Made by a program: the position numbers and the translations under genes. 8,596 nucleotides of DNA from an uncultured Coriobacteriia bacterium (lineage in GTDB: Bacteria; Actinomycetota; Coriobacteriia; Coriobacteriales; QAMH01), in assembly GCA_949283445.1 (NCBI GenBank), contig CASDTD010000159.1, positions 1-8,596 on the forward strand, given 5' to 3'. Below, in pieces: positions 1-5,803 of the stretch. The first letter of the stretch is position 1. The number at the start of each line of letters is the position of its first letter. A model generated the notes under the pieces. That model saw only the letters and a program-made list of their open reading frames with translations, was not told the DNA's origin and ran no database searches.

Positions 1-1797
1 CAACTTCAAGGTCGTGTCCGCATTGATGACGCCCACAAGCGTGACGTCGGGAAAGTCGAGCCCCTTGGCTATCATCTGCGTGCCCAGCAAGATGCCGCCT
101 TGGGACGACGAGAACTCCTCAAGCAGGCGCTCGTGCGCGCCTTTCGCCTTCACCGTGTCGGCGTCCATGCGAATGATGGGCATGTCTTCGGGCACGACGG
201 CCCTGAGCTCGGCCTCGACACGCTCCGTGCCCGTGCCGAACTTGCGCAGATAGGGACTGCCGCAGCGGGGACAGCGCGCGGGAACAGCCTCTGTGTGGTC
301 GCAGTGATGACAGGCAAGGTAGTTGCCCCGTTCGTGGTAGGTAAGCGAGACCGCGCAATGAGGGCATTCGGGCACGAACCCACACTCGCGACACAGCAGA
401 AACGACGCGAAGCCGCGCTTGTTCAGCATGAGCACCGCCTTCTCCTGACGCTCGTGCACCTGCATGAGCGCGTCGAGAAGCACCTTGGAGAACATGGACC
501 GCGAGCCTTTCGAAAACTCCTCTGCCATATCGACAACGGTCACGGGCGGCAGCGGATAGCCATTGGGGCGTTCCGAAAGCACGACACGCTTCCAGTTGCG
601 CGTCACGACGATGCCGCCTTCGCATGACGCCAACGTGTCGATGCTGGGCGTTGCAGACCCCAACACCAACGTGGCGCCGCGTTCTGCGCACATCCGCAAA
701 GCGACATCACGCGCGCTGTAGCGTGGAGACGACTCCTGTTTATAGGTCGCCTCGTGCTCTTCGTCGATAATCACAAGACCAAGGTCGCGCAGCGGGGCGA
801 ACAACGCGGAACGCGTGCCCACGACCACGTGCGCCAACCCCTCGCGCACCAAATCCCACTGGTCGAAACGCTCGCCCACCGAAAGACGCGAGTGGAGCAC
901 GGCCACATCGTCGCCGAAACGCGCACGGAACCGCCCCACCGTCTGCGGTGTAAGCGAGATTTCCGGCACGAGCACAATAGCGGTCTTGCCCGCGTCGAGC
1001 ACATGGGAAATAGCGCGCAGATACACTTCTGTCTTGCCCGATCCGGTAATGCCGTCGACGACGACCACGTTGTCATGCGCACAATCCACCCCCGACAAAG
1101 AGGCGTCGATGGCGGCGAGCGCGGTCTGTTGCCCTTGCGTGAGCGCATCGAGCTGTACGTCGGGCCGCGTCACCGTGTCCAGCGCAGTACGAATGCGCCG
1201 CCGATGCTCTATGGAGACGACGCCGCGTTTTTCCAGAGCCTTGAGCGTCGCGTTCACGGCCCCCAGTTCCAATGCGAGCTCGGCCACGCGCATGCCGCCT
1301 TCGCGCAGAGCGTCCAGCACCGCACGCTGCTTGGCGGCGTTTTTCGCCGGCGTGAAATCTTTCGCTGCCGGTGTGGGAAACACCCAGCGGTCGTCAACGG
1401 GGCCCACGCCCGGATGCACGAGCTGCCACGAGCCGTCGATGCGCTTCATCTTGGGAGAACCCCCCGGCGGAGTGAACAGATGCAGCGCCTCGGAAAGCGG
1501 GCACAGGTATTCGTGGGAAGTCCAGAAGATGAGCCTCACGGCATGCTCGTCGAAATACGGCGTGGACAGCACGCCCAAGAGCCCCTTGAGCTTGGCCGGG
1601 TCGATGCCGGCTTCGACACACTGCCGCTCCGTCCGCTGCGCGAGCCCGATAACGTAGCCCACAACGGGACGGTTGCCGAACTCGACGCTGACCGCGCAGC
1701 CCACCTCGACATCGGAAAGCTCATCCGGCACGAGATAATCAAAACTCTTGTCCAAAGAGCGTGCAGGGACATCGACTATGACCGAGGCGATATGCAT
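1..1797 (-). CDS. priA: PriA, primosomal protein N' (replication restart helicase), C-terminus cut by window edge
   Basis: PriA is a 3'-to-5' superfamily 2 DNA helicase that recognises stalled forks and D-loops and reloads the replicative helicase. The window shows 599 residues from ATG 1797 to the left edge, with no stop; the family is usually about 730 residues, so the last fifth is missing. Residues 1-105 fit the 3'-DNA-binding domain (YLVPDEL, VGYVIG) and about 150-200 the winged helix. The helicase core has Walker A GITGSGKTE (249-257), DEEH (345-348), GSATPS (380-385) and GTQMIAKGLDFPDVTLVGV (572-590). Eight cysteines (469, 472, 478, 481, 496, 499, 509, 512) form the two-zinc module. 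An AGGAG Shine-Dalgarno at 1807-1811, 9 nt upstream, supports the start. It follows metK in the same direction, separated by a hairpin. Actinomycete PriA proteins are generally reported to have lost the helicase motifs; this one keeps them. Confidence 0.96.
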   Translation of the reverse strand, partial: MHIASVIVDVPARSLDKSFDYLVPDELSDVEVGCAVSVEFGNRPVVGYVIGLAQRTERQCVEAGIDPAKLKGLLGVLSTPYFDEHAVRLIFWTSHEYLCPLSEALHLFTPPGGSPKMKRIDGSWQLVHPGVGPVDDRWVFPTPAAKDFTPAKNAAKQRAVLDALREGGMRVAELALELGAVNATLKALEKRGVVSIEHRRRIRTALDTVTRPDVQLDALTQGQQTALAAIDASLSGVDCAHDNVVVVDGITGSGKTEVYLRAISHVLDAGKTAIVLVPEISLTPQTVGRFRARFGDDVAVLHSRLSVGERFDQWDLVREGLAHVVVGTRSALFAPLRDLGLVIIDEEHEATYKQESSPRYSARDVALRMCAERGATLVLGSATPSIDTLASCEGGIVVTRNWKRVVLSERPNGYPLPPVTVVDMAEEFSKGSRSMFSKVLLDALMQVHERQEKAVLMLNKRGFASFLLCRECGFVPECPHCAVSLTYHERGNYLACHHCDHTEAVPARCPRCGSPYLRKFGTGTERVEAELRAVVPEDMPIIRMDADTVKAKGAHERLLEEFSSSQGGILLGTQMIAKGLDFPDVTLVGVINADTTLKL

Positions 1798-1821
1798 GCG
1801 AAAAGGCTCCTCGTAACGCAA

Positions 1822-1848
1822 GACGGGCCGCATCACGTGCGGCCCGTC
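1822..1848 (-). terminator. Perfect 11-bp hairpin between metK and priA
   Basis: Arms 1822-1832 and 1838-1848 are perfect reverse complements (11 bp, nine of them G:C) around a 5-nt loop. The element starts 27 nt after the metK stop. On the minus strand it is followed by TTGCGTTACG, which is not a real T-tract, so it is a weak intrinsic terminator, a partial attenuator or a 3'-end stabiliser for metK mRNA. The priA Shine-Dalgarno begins only 10 nt further on, leaving no room for a separate priA promoter after the hairpin. Read-through from metK is therefore the simplest way to express priA. Confidence 0.55.
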
Positions 1849-1875
1849 CATAGTACCAGTGTTCAGGCGCGACAG

Positions 1876-3117
1876 TTACGCTTCGACAGCCGCCTTGAGT
1901 TCGTCGACACGGTTGGTCTGCTCCCACGGGAATTCCGAGCGGCCGAAATGACCATACGAAGCCGTCTTGCGATAGATGGGGCGTTGAAGGTCGAGATCGC
2001 GCAAGATGGCGCCCGGGCGCAAATCGAAAACCTGCGAAACAGCCTGTTCGATTTTCTCTTCGGGCACATGCGCCGTGCCGAATGTCTCCACCATCAGGCT
2101 GAACGGACGTGCCACGCCGATGGCATAGGCAATCTGCACCTCGCAACGGTCGGCAAGCCCAGCCGCCACGACGTTTTTCGCCACCCAGCGTGCGGCGTAC
2201 GCACCAGAACGGTCAACCTTCGTGGGGTCTTTGCCCGAGAAAGCGCCGCCGCCGTGACGGCCCATGCCGCCGTAGGTGTCGACGATGATCTTGCGGCCCG
2301 TCAAACCGGCATCGCCCATGGGGCCACCGACGACGAAACGTCCCGTGGGGTTGACGTAGATTTCTGCGCCCGCCCACTCGACGCCTTCCTCCTCGAAAAC
2401 GGGAGCGATGACATGCTCGACAAGGTCAGCGCGAATCTGCTCCTGCGTGACATCTTCGGAATGCTGCGTGGAGATGAGCACCTTTTCCACGCGCACGGCT
2501 TTGCCGTCTTCATAGCGCACGGAGACCTGTGTCTTGCCGTCCGGGCGAAGATACGCCAGCGTGCCATCTTTGCGCACTTTCGAGAGGCGCTCGGACAGGC
2601 GGTGTGCCAGATAAATGGGCATGGGCATGAGCTGCGACGTTTCGTTGCAAGCATAGCCGAACATCATGCCCTGGTCGCCCGCGCCGATGAGGTCGAGCGG
2701 GTCCGCGCCGGATTCCTTGAAATCAGAGCTGGCATCCACGCCCTGCGCGATGTCGGGGCTCTGCTCGTGAATGGCGTTGATGACACCGCAAGTCGACGCG
2801 TCGAACCCGAACTTCGCACGGGTGTAGCCGATTTCCTTCAAGGTGTCGCGCACGATCTTGTCGACGTCGATATAGGCCTGCGTGCGAATCTCGCCCGTCA
2901 CCATAACAAGACCGGTGGTGACCATGGTCTCGCAGGCGACGCGCGCGTTTTTCGGGTCAGCCGGAACGCCGTTGGGAGCAACGTAGCCCGCCTCGGCCAG
3001 CTCCGTCTCCTTTTGCAGAATGGCGTCGAGCACGGCATCAGAAATCTGGTCGCAGATTTTGTCAGGGTGCCCCTCTGTCACCGACTCAGATGTGAAGAGA
3101 TATGAATCTTTGCTCAT
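1876..3117 (-). CDS. metK: S-adenosylmethionine synthetase (methionine adenosyltransferase)
   Basis: MetK makes S-adenosylmethionine from ATP and methionine in the cytoplasm, supplying methyl groups and polyamine precursors. The 413-residue protein has the N-terminal GHPDK motif (16-20), [16 protein letters not shown] (145-160) and the phosphate-binding GGGAFSGKD (289-297), covering the three-domain family. The frame opens further upstream (ATG 3144), but AGGAG at 3126-3130 lies 8 nt before ATG 3117 ([16 protein letters not shown]) and only 2 nt before ATG 3123, so 3117 is chosen. Relative to E. coli MetK there is a roughly 15-residue insertion before ARVACET. The gene lies 62 nt after ruvB, too little for a SAM riboswitch. 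A TATATT at 3159-3164 is a possible -10 with no good -35, so transcription probably continues from ruvCAB, perhaps with a weak internal promoter. The stop TAA is at 1876-1878. Confidence 0.97.
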   Translation of the reverse strand: MSKDSYLFTSESVTEGHPDKICDQISDAVLDAILQKETELAEAGYVAPNGVPADPKNARVACETMVTTGLVMVTGEIRTQAYIDVDKIVRDTLKEIGYTRAKFGFDASTCGVINAIHEQSPDIAQGVDASSDFKESGADPLDLIGAGDQGMMFGYACNETSQLMPMPIYLAHRLSERLSKVRKDGTLAYLRPDGKTQVSVRYEDGKAVRVEKVLISTQHSEDVTQEQIRADLVEHVIAPVFEEEGVEWAGAEIYVNPTGRFVVGGPMGDAGLTGRKIIVDTYGGMGRHGGGAFSGKDPTKVDRSGAYAARWVAKNVVAAGLADRCEVQIAYAIGVARPFSLMVETFGTAHVPEEKIEQAVSQVFDLRPGAILRDLDLQRPIYRKTASYGHFGRSEFPWEQTNRVDELKAAVEA

Positions 3118-3125
3118 GAACATAG

Positions 3126-3130
3126 CTCCT
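3126..3130 (-). promoter_or_regulatory. Shine-Dalgarno of metK
   Basis: AGGAG on the minus strand. Its distance is 8 nt to ATG 3117, 2 nt to ATG 3123 and it lies downstream of ATG 3144. It therefore decides the start in favour of MSKDSY, which also matches the usual MetK N-terminus. Confidence 0.8.
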
Positions 3131-3170
3131 GATAGGTCTGGCATTGGTCAACTGTATGAATATAGGCGAC

Positions 3171-3186
3171 AGAATAGCACTATTCT
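3171..3186. repeat. Palindrome AGAATAG-CA-CTATTCT over the ruvB stop
   Basis: Seven-base arms (3171-3177 and 3180-3186) separated by two bases. The right arm includes the ruvB stop codon (TAG, 3180-3182). The two-base spacer is too short for an intact RNA hairpin, so it reads more like a dyad for a dimeric DNA-binding protein, or chance. It sits just upstream of the possible metK -10 (3159-3164). Confidence 0.35.
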
Positions 3187-4220
3187 TCGTACAGACAGCC
3201 CAGATGCTCATACGCTTTTCGTGTGGCTTTACGTCCTTTGGGTGTGCGGATGATGAGACCCTGCTTGAGCAGGAACGGCTCGTACACGTCTTCGATGGAA
3301 TCCATTTCCTCACCCAAGGCGCTTGCCAGCGTGGAAAGCCCCACCGGATTGCCCTCGAACGTGTTGACCAAGGTGTCGAGAATGCGGTTGTCCATCGGGT
3401 CGAGACCGAGCTCGTCGACCTCGAAAAACGCCAGCGCCTCTTTCGCCACACCCCCGCTGACAACGCCGTCAGAGCGCACTTGCGCGTAATCCCGCACGCG
3501 CTTGAGCAGGCGATTGGCCAGGCGCGGCGTGGCACGGGAACGACGGGCGATTTCCGTCGCGCCTGCGTCGTCGACTTCAACGCCCAGAATGGTGGCAGAG
3601 CGGATGACGATATCGTGCAGTTCGGGCACCGTGTAGTAATCAAGATGGAACAACGCGCCGAACCTGTCGCGCAGCGGCCCGGTGAGAAGCCCCGTGCGCG
3701 TGGTGGCGCCCACAAGCGTGAAGCGCGGGATGTCCAGGCGAATGGAACGCGCAGCCGGGCCCTGACCTATGACGATATCGAGCGCGAAATCTTCCATCGC
3801 CGGGTACAGGACCTCTTCCACCGCGCGGTTGAGCCGGTGAATCTCGTCGATGAAGAGCACATCGCCTTCATCGAGGTTCGTGAGAATGGCCGCCAAGTCG
3901 CCGGGGCGTTCTATAGCCGGGCCGGAGGTAGTCTTAATCTGCACGCCCATCTCGTTTGCGACCACGCTTGCCAACGTGGTCTTGCCCAAGCCCGGAGGGC
4001 CGGAAAACAGCATGTGGTCGAGCGGCTCTGAACGCAGCTTCGCAGCGGCGATGAGCACCGAGAGGTTGTCTTTGATGCGCTGCTGGCCCAGATACTCGTC
4101 CAGACGGTGAGGGCGCAGCGTGAGCTCGCCCGCGGCGTCTTCCGGCGCTTCTTTCGCGTCGACCAGACGCTCCCCCTCATGCCAGGAGCCTTCGGTGAAC
4201 TCGGGAGATTCCCATGTCAT
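3180..4220 (-). CDS. ruvB: RuvB, Holliday junction branch-migration ATPase
   Basis: RuvB is the hexameric AAA+ motor that pulls DNA through the RuvA-bound Holliday junction. The 346-residue protein is of normal family length. It begins with a 30-residue acidic tail, then the conserved [12 protein letters not shown] (35-46). Walker A is [10 protein letters not shown] (73-82), Walker B VLFIDEIH (121-128), sensor 1 GATTR (171-175), and the arginine finger is R184 in GPLRDRFG. The C-terminal winged helix includes [16 protein letters not shown] and [18 protein letters not shown] 4220 overlaps the ruvA stop by 4 nt (ATGA), and GGGAGGT of the ruvA 3' end lies 5 nt upstream, so translation is coupled to ruvA. 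Confidence 0.98.
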   Translation of the reverse strand: MTWESPEFTEGSWHEGERLVDAKEAPEDAAGELTLRPHRLDEYLGQQRIKDNLSVLIAAAKLRSEPLDHMLFSGPPGLGKTTLASVVANEMGVQIKTTSGPAIERPGDLAAILTNLDEGDVLFIDEIHRLNRAVEEVLYPAMEDFALDIVIGQGPAARSIRLDIPRFTLVGATTRTGLLTGPLRDRFGALFHLDYYTVPELHDIVIRSATILGVEVDDAGATEIARRSRATPRLANRLLKRVRDYAQVRSDGVVSGGVAKEALAFFEVDELGLDPMDNRILDTLVNTFEGNPVGLSTLASALGEEMDSIEDVYEPFLLKQGLIIRTPKGRKATRKAYEHLGCLYEE

Positions 4221-4801
4221 GAATTACCTCCCAGGTTCTTGAGCGCATACCGTATGGTCGCGGACACGTCTGTTTCCGTGCAGCCTTTCAAAGCGCCGGC
4301 AACTTCCAGGGCAGAAAAGCCCATGCCCACGAGTGCCTCCGATGCTTCCGAGCGCGTGCCGCCGGCCTGGGCTGCGGCTTCATCGAACAGATCGGGTTCT
4401 GTTTTGAGCACCCCCTGCAACTCGAGCACGATGCGCTGGGCGGTTTTCTTGCCGATGCCGGGGACGCCCGCGATGCGCGTGATATCGCCTTGCGCTATGA
4501 CTGCCGCCAGCTCTTGCGGGCGCATCGTCGAAAGCGCGGCGAGCGCGATTTTCGGGCCGATGCCGGAAACGCCGATAAGGCGCTCGAACATCTCCTTTTC
4601 GGCCAAGCTGGCAAACCCGAACAGCGAAATGCCGTCTTCCTTGACCTGCAGATACGTCCAGACCTGAACCGTCGCTCCTACAGCGGGCAGCGCTCCCAGC
4701 GCCTTGCTGGACAAAGCGAGCTCGTAGCCTATGCCACCCACTTCCAGCTGTATGCCGTACCCGTCCTTGTAGACGAGGTCTCCTTTCAGATACGCGATCA
4801 A
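4217..4801 (-). CDS. ruvA: RuvA, Holliday junction DNA-binding subunit
   Basis: RuvA tetramers bind the four-way junction and load RuvB. The 194-residue product starts (M)[13 protein letters not shown], the typical RuvA N-terminus. Residues 1-63 are the OB-fold domain, with acidic-pin residues E55 and D56 at the same positions as in E. coli RuvA. Two helix-hairpin-helix motifs follow, [10 protein letters not shown] (77-86) and [10 protein letters not shown] (112-121). The last 45 residues are domain III ([17 protein letters not shown]), which contacts RuvB. The start codon is TTG (4799-4801), overlapping the ruvC stop as TTGA, with GGGAAGG 5 nt upstream inside ruvC; no in-frame ATG or GTG gives a complete OB fold. 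The weak start and 4-nt overlap imply coupling to ruvC translation. Confidence 0.97.
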   Translation of the reverse strand: MIAYLKGDLVYKDGYGIQLEVGGIGYELALSSKALGALPAVGATVQVWTYLQVKEDGISLFGFASLAEKEMFERLIGVSGIGPKIALAALSTMRPQELAAVIAQGDITRIAGVPGIGKKTAQRIVLELQGVLKTEPDLFDEAAAQAGGTRSEASEALVGMGFSALEVAGALKGCTETDVSATIRYALKNLGGNS

Positions 4802-5424
4802 GAACGCCTTCCCTTCTCCTGTTCTTTCGCCAGCGCCGTTGCAACCCGTTGCGCGAAACGCGCCTTGGCCTCTTGTTCTGTAAGCGCGCCCTGCTTCTGC
4901 AAGGCAGCTGCAACCTTCGCGCCGTCTTGCTTTTCGAGCATCTTAACAGCGCGCAGGCGGGCATGGGTGATGGCGGCGGCCAACGCATCTGCCGCATGGT
5001 CGGGTTTGGGCTCGTGGTCAAGACCAAGTACCGCCTTCACCATGTACTGAACCTGCTCCTTGTCTGCGGTACCCGTGCCGACGAGTGCCTGTTTTATCTG
5101 CATGGGCGTGTATTCCCCGTATTCGAGCCCTTTGTATGCACAGGCGACGAGCGCCGCCCCGCGTGCCTGCGCCGTGGCCATGGCGGACTTCGCGTTTTCG
5201 CCGAAGTAGACGCCTTCCACACTCAAAGCCCGAGGATGATAGCGGTCAATTATCTCGCACAGATTGTCGTGGATGACGGCAAGACGCGTGGGCAGCTCGT
5301 TGCGCTTGGACGTGGTGATGCACCCATAGGCAACAGGCACGGTTTTGGAGCCCTGGCATTGCACCACGCCCCACCCGGTGTTCGCGAGCCCCGGGTCTAT
5401 GCCTATTATCGTCATCGTGTCCAC
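4798..5424 (-). CDS. ruvC: RuvC, Holliday junction resolvase (endonuclease)
   Basis: RuvC is a dimeric metal-dependent endonuclease that nicks symmetrically across Holliday junctions after RuvAB branch migration. The 208-residue product has the RNase H-like fold signature: D10 in GIDPGLANTGWG, E70 in SVEGVYFGEN, and H143 and D146 in KPDHAADALAAAITHAR. This is the D-E-H-D active-site form known from Thermus, rather than the D-E-D-D of E. coli. After residue 160 there is a charged tail of about 50 residues, which makes it longer than E. coli RuvC. GTG 5424 is preferred because AGGAG (5430-5434) lies 5 nt upstream. ATG 5415 would give the more classical MTIIGIDPG N-terminus, but at 14 nt from the Shine-Dalgarno. 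First gene of the operon, behind a promoter with a LexA box. Confidence 0.97.
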   Translation of the reverse strand: MDTMTIIGIDPGLANTGWGVVQCQGSKTVPVAYGCITTSKRNELPTRLAVIHDNLCEIIDRYHPRALSVEGVYFGENAKSAMATAQARGAALVACAYKGLEYGEYTPMQIKQALVGTGTADKEQVQYMVKAVLGLDHEPKPDHAADALAAAITHARLRAVKMLEKQDGAKVAAALQKQGALTEQEAKARFAQRVATALAKEQEKGRRS

Positions 5425-5429
5425 GCGTT

Positions 5430-5434
5430 CTCCT
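5430..5434 (-). promoter_or_regulatory. Shine-Dalgarno of ruvC
   Basis: AGGAG on the minus strand, 5 nt before GTG 5424 and 14 nt before ATG 5415. It favours the GTG start. Confidence 0.7.
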
Positions 5435-5440
5435 CAAATA

Positions 5441-5454
5441 CAAACATATGTTCG
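5441..5454 (-). promoter_or_regulatory. LexA-binding SOS box upstream of ruvC
   Basis: The minus strand reads CGAACATATGTTTG. It matches the Gram-positive SOS consensus CGAACRNRYGTTYC at every position but the last, and fits the mycobacterial-type CGAAC-N4-GTTCG core with one change. It sits in a larger 20-bp dyad (5438-5457) with a single mismatched pair. It overlaps the predicted transcription start, a position suited to repression. SOS control of ruv genes is well known in other bacteria, so DNA damage probably induces this operon. LexA itself is not encoded in the window. Confidence 0.85.
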
Positions 5455-5459
5455 TATCA

Positions 5460-5488
5460 AGGATAGTGGGTATCGTGCCTGCGTGCAA
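5460..5488 (-). promoter_or_regulatory. Sigma-70-type promoter of the ruvCAB operon
   Basis: On the minus strand, TTGCAC (-35, 5483-5488) and TATCCT (-10, 5460-5465) are separated by exactly 17 bp, each matching consensus at 4 of 6 bases. Transcription would start near 5453, inside the LexA box, giving a leader of about 29 nt. No competing promoter of this quality was seen upstream of ruvC. Confidence 0.6.
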
Positions 5489-5637
5489 GTGCCCCTCTGC
5501 AACGGCATCGAAGTGTCCCCTGCCAGTTCGCCACCGGCATAAGAGCGCAGCTGGTAGCCAATGGCGGGTTTGTCTCCACAGAAAACACATAACTAGACCT
5601 TGCAAAACCGCCGTGAACGCCCGTATCTAACCTCCTC
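5489..5637. other. Middle of the divergent intergenic region, nothing recognised
   Basis: Between the ruvC promoter and the adhesin control region I see no convincing gene, RNA or hairpin. The short open frames on either strand have unremarkable, low-complexity translations, and none pairs a convincing start with a recognisable protein. Confidence 0.5.
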
Positions 5638-5680
5638 ATTTACCTGTCTTGACCTGCGAAAATCGGTATTTACCCGTAAA
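5638..5680. repeat. TTTACC boxes upstream of the adhesin gene
   Basis: ATTTACCTGT (5638-5647) recurs as ATTTACCCGT (5668-5677), exactly 30 bp apart, close to three helical turns. The second copy is part of a palindrome TTTAC-CC-GTAAA (5669-5680) that would overlap the spacer of the candidate adhesin promoter. The inverted form GGTAAA occurs once more at 5710-5715. The arrangement resembles binding sites for a dimeric regulator on one face of the helix, but no known motif was recognised. Confidence 0.35.
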
Positions 5681-5683
5681 AAC

Positions 5684-5692
5684 TGTTAGATT
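5684..5692 (+). promoter_or_regulatory. Candidate extended -10 promoter of the adhesin gene
   Basis: TGTTAGATT carries the TGn extension directly before TAGATT (4 of 6 matches to TATAAT). The corresponding -35 position (about 5664-5669, CGGTAT) is poor, as in many extended -10 or activator-dependent promoters. The start would fall near 5699, just before the structured leader at 5701. TTGACC at 5649-5654 is a good -35 by sequence, but no -10 stands 16-18 bp after it. Confidence 0.35.
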
Positions 5693-5700
5693 TTGGGGGT

Positions 5701-5803
5701 GGTTTTGTCGGTAAAACCTGGTGCATGGTCTGCACCCCGAACGGCCCGCGCGAAACGCAAGCGCGGCACGGGCCAAACCGATTGCAGACCAAGGAGGTTT
5801 TAC
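5701..5803 (+). promoter_or_regulatory. Structured 5' leader of the adhesin mRNA with nested inverted repeats
   Basis: Nested arms enclose most of the leader. The outer stem is 5711-5719 with 5795-5803 (9 bp, perfect), the middle stem 5726-5734 with 5783-5791 (9 bp, perfect), and the inner GC stem 5743-5748 with 5769-5774, extended by CGCG pairs. The outer stem ends on the base before the ATG and takes in part of AGGAGG. Competing local hairpins exist: 5701-5706 with 5713-5718 (GGTTTT/AAAACC) and 5720-5725 with 5731-5736 (GGTGCA/TGCACC). These use the same left arms and would leave the Shine-Dalgarno free. The layout is that of a translational on/off switch. It does not match a riboswitch class I can name; a c-di-GMP-I type was considered but its conserved blocks are not in order. 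Confidence 0.6.
5792..5797 (+). promoter_or_regulatory. Shine-Dalgarno of the adhesin gene
   Basis: Perfect AGGAGG, 6 nt before ATG 5804. Bases 5795-5797 lie in the outer stem and 5792-5794 in its internal loop, so access depends on leader folding. Confidence 0.85.

Noticed and set aside
754..3105. A 783-codon open frame on the plus strand, antisense to metK and priA
   Set aside because: Both minus-strand genes are unmistakable by motif. The antisense frame is His/Arg-rich, has no recognisable domain, and stays open because of the codon bias of GC-rich genes.
3118..3144. Upstream metK start at ATG 3144 (MPDLSGAMF extension)
   Set aside because: It has no Shine-Dalgarno, and the AGGAG within the extension directs initiation to ATG 3117.
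5448..5639. Small open frames in the divergent intergenic region on both strands
   Set aside because: They overlap the promoter and LexA box, lack plausible ribosome-binding context and show no protein-like composition.
5701..5803. c-di-GMP-I (GEMM) riboswitch
   Set aside because: Fragments such as ACGCAAG and GGCCAAACC look similar, but the conserved blocks are not in the right order and the P1-P3 architecture cannot be drawn.
5711..5803. Invertible DNA segment (phase-variable promoter) bounded by GTAAAACC/GGTTTTAC
   Set aside because: The repeats are short, the segment is only 93 bp, contains the Shine-Dalgarno rather than a promoter, and holds further nested arms, which fits an RNA hairpin better. 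No recombinase gene is present in the window.
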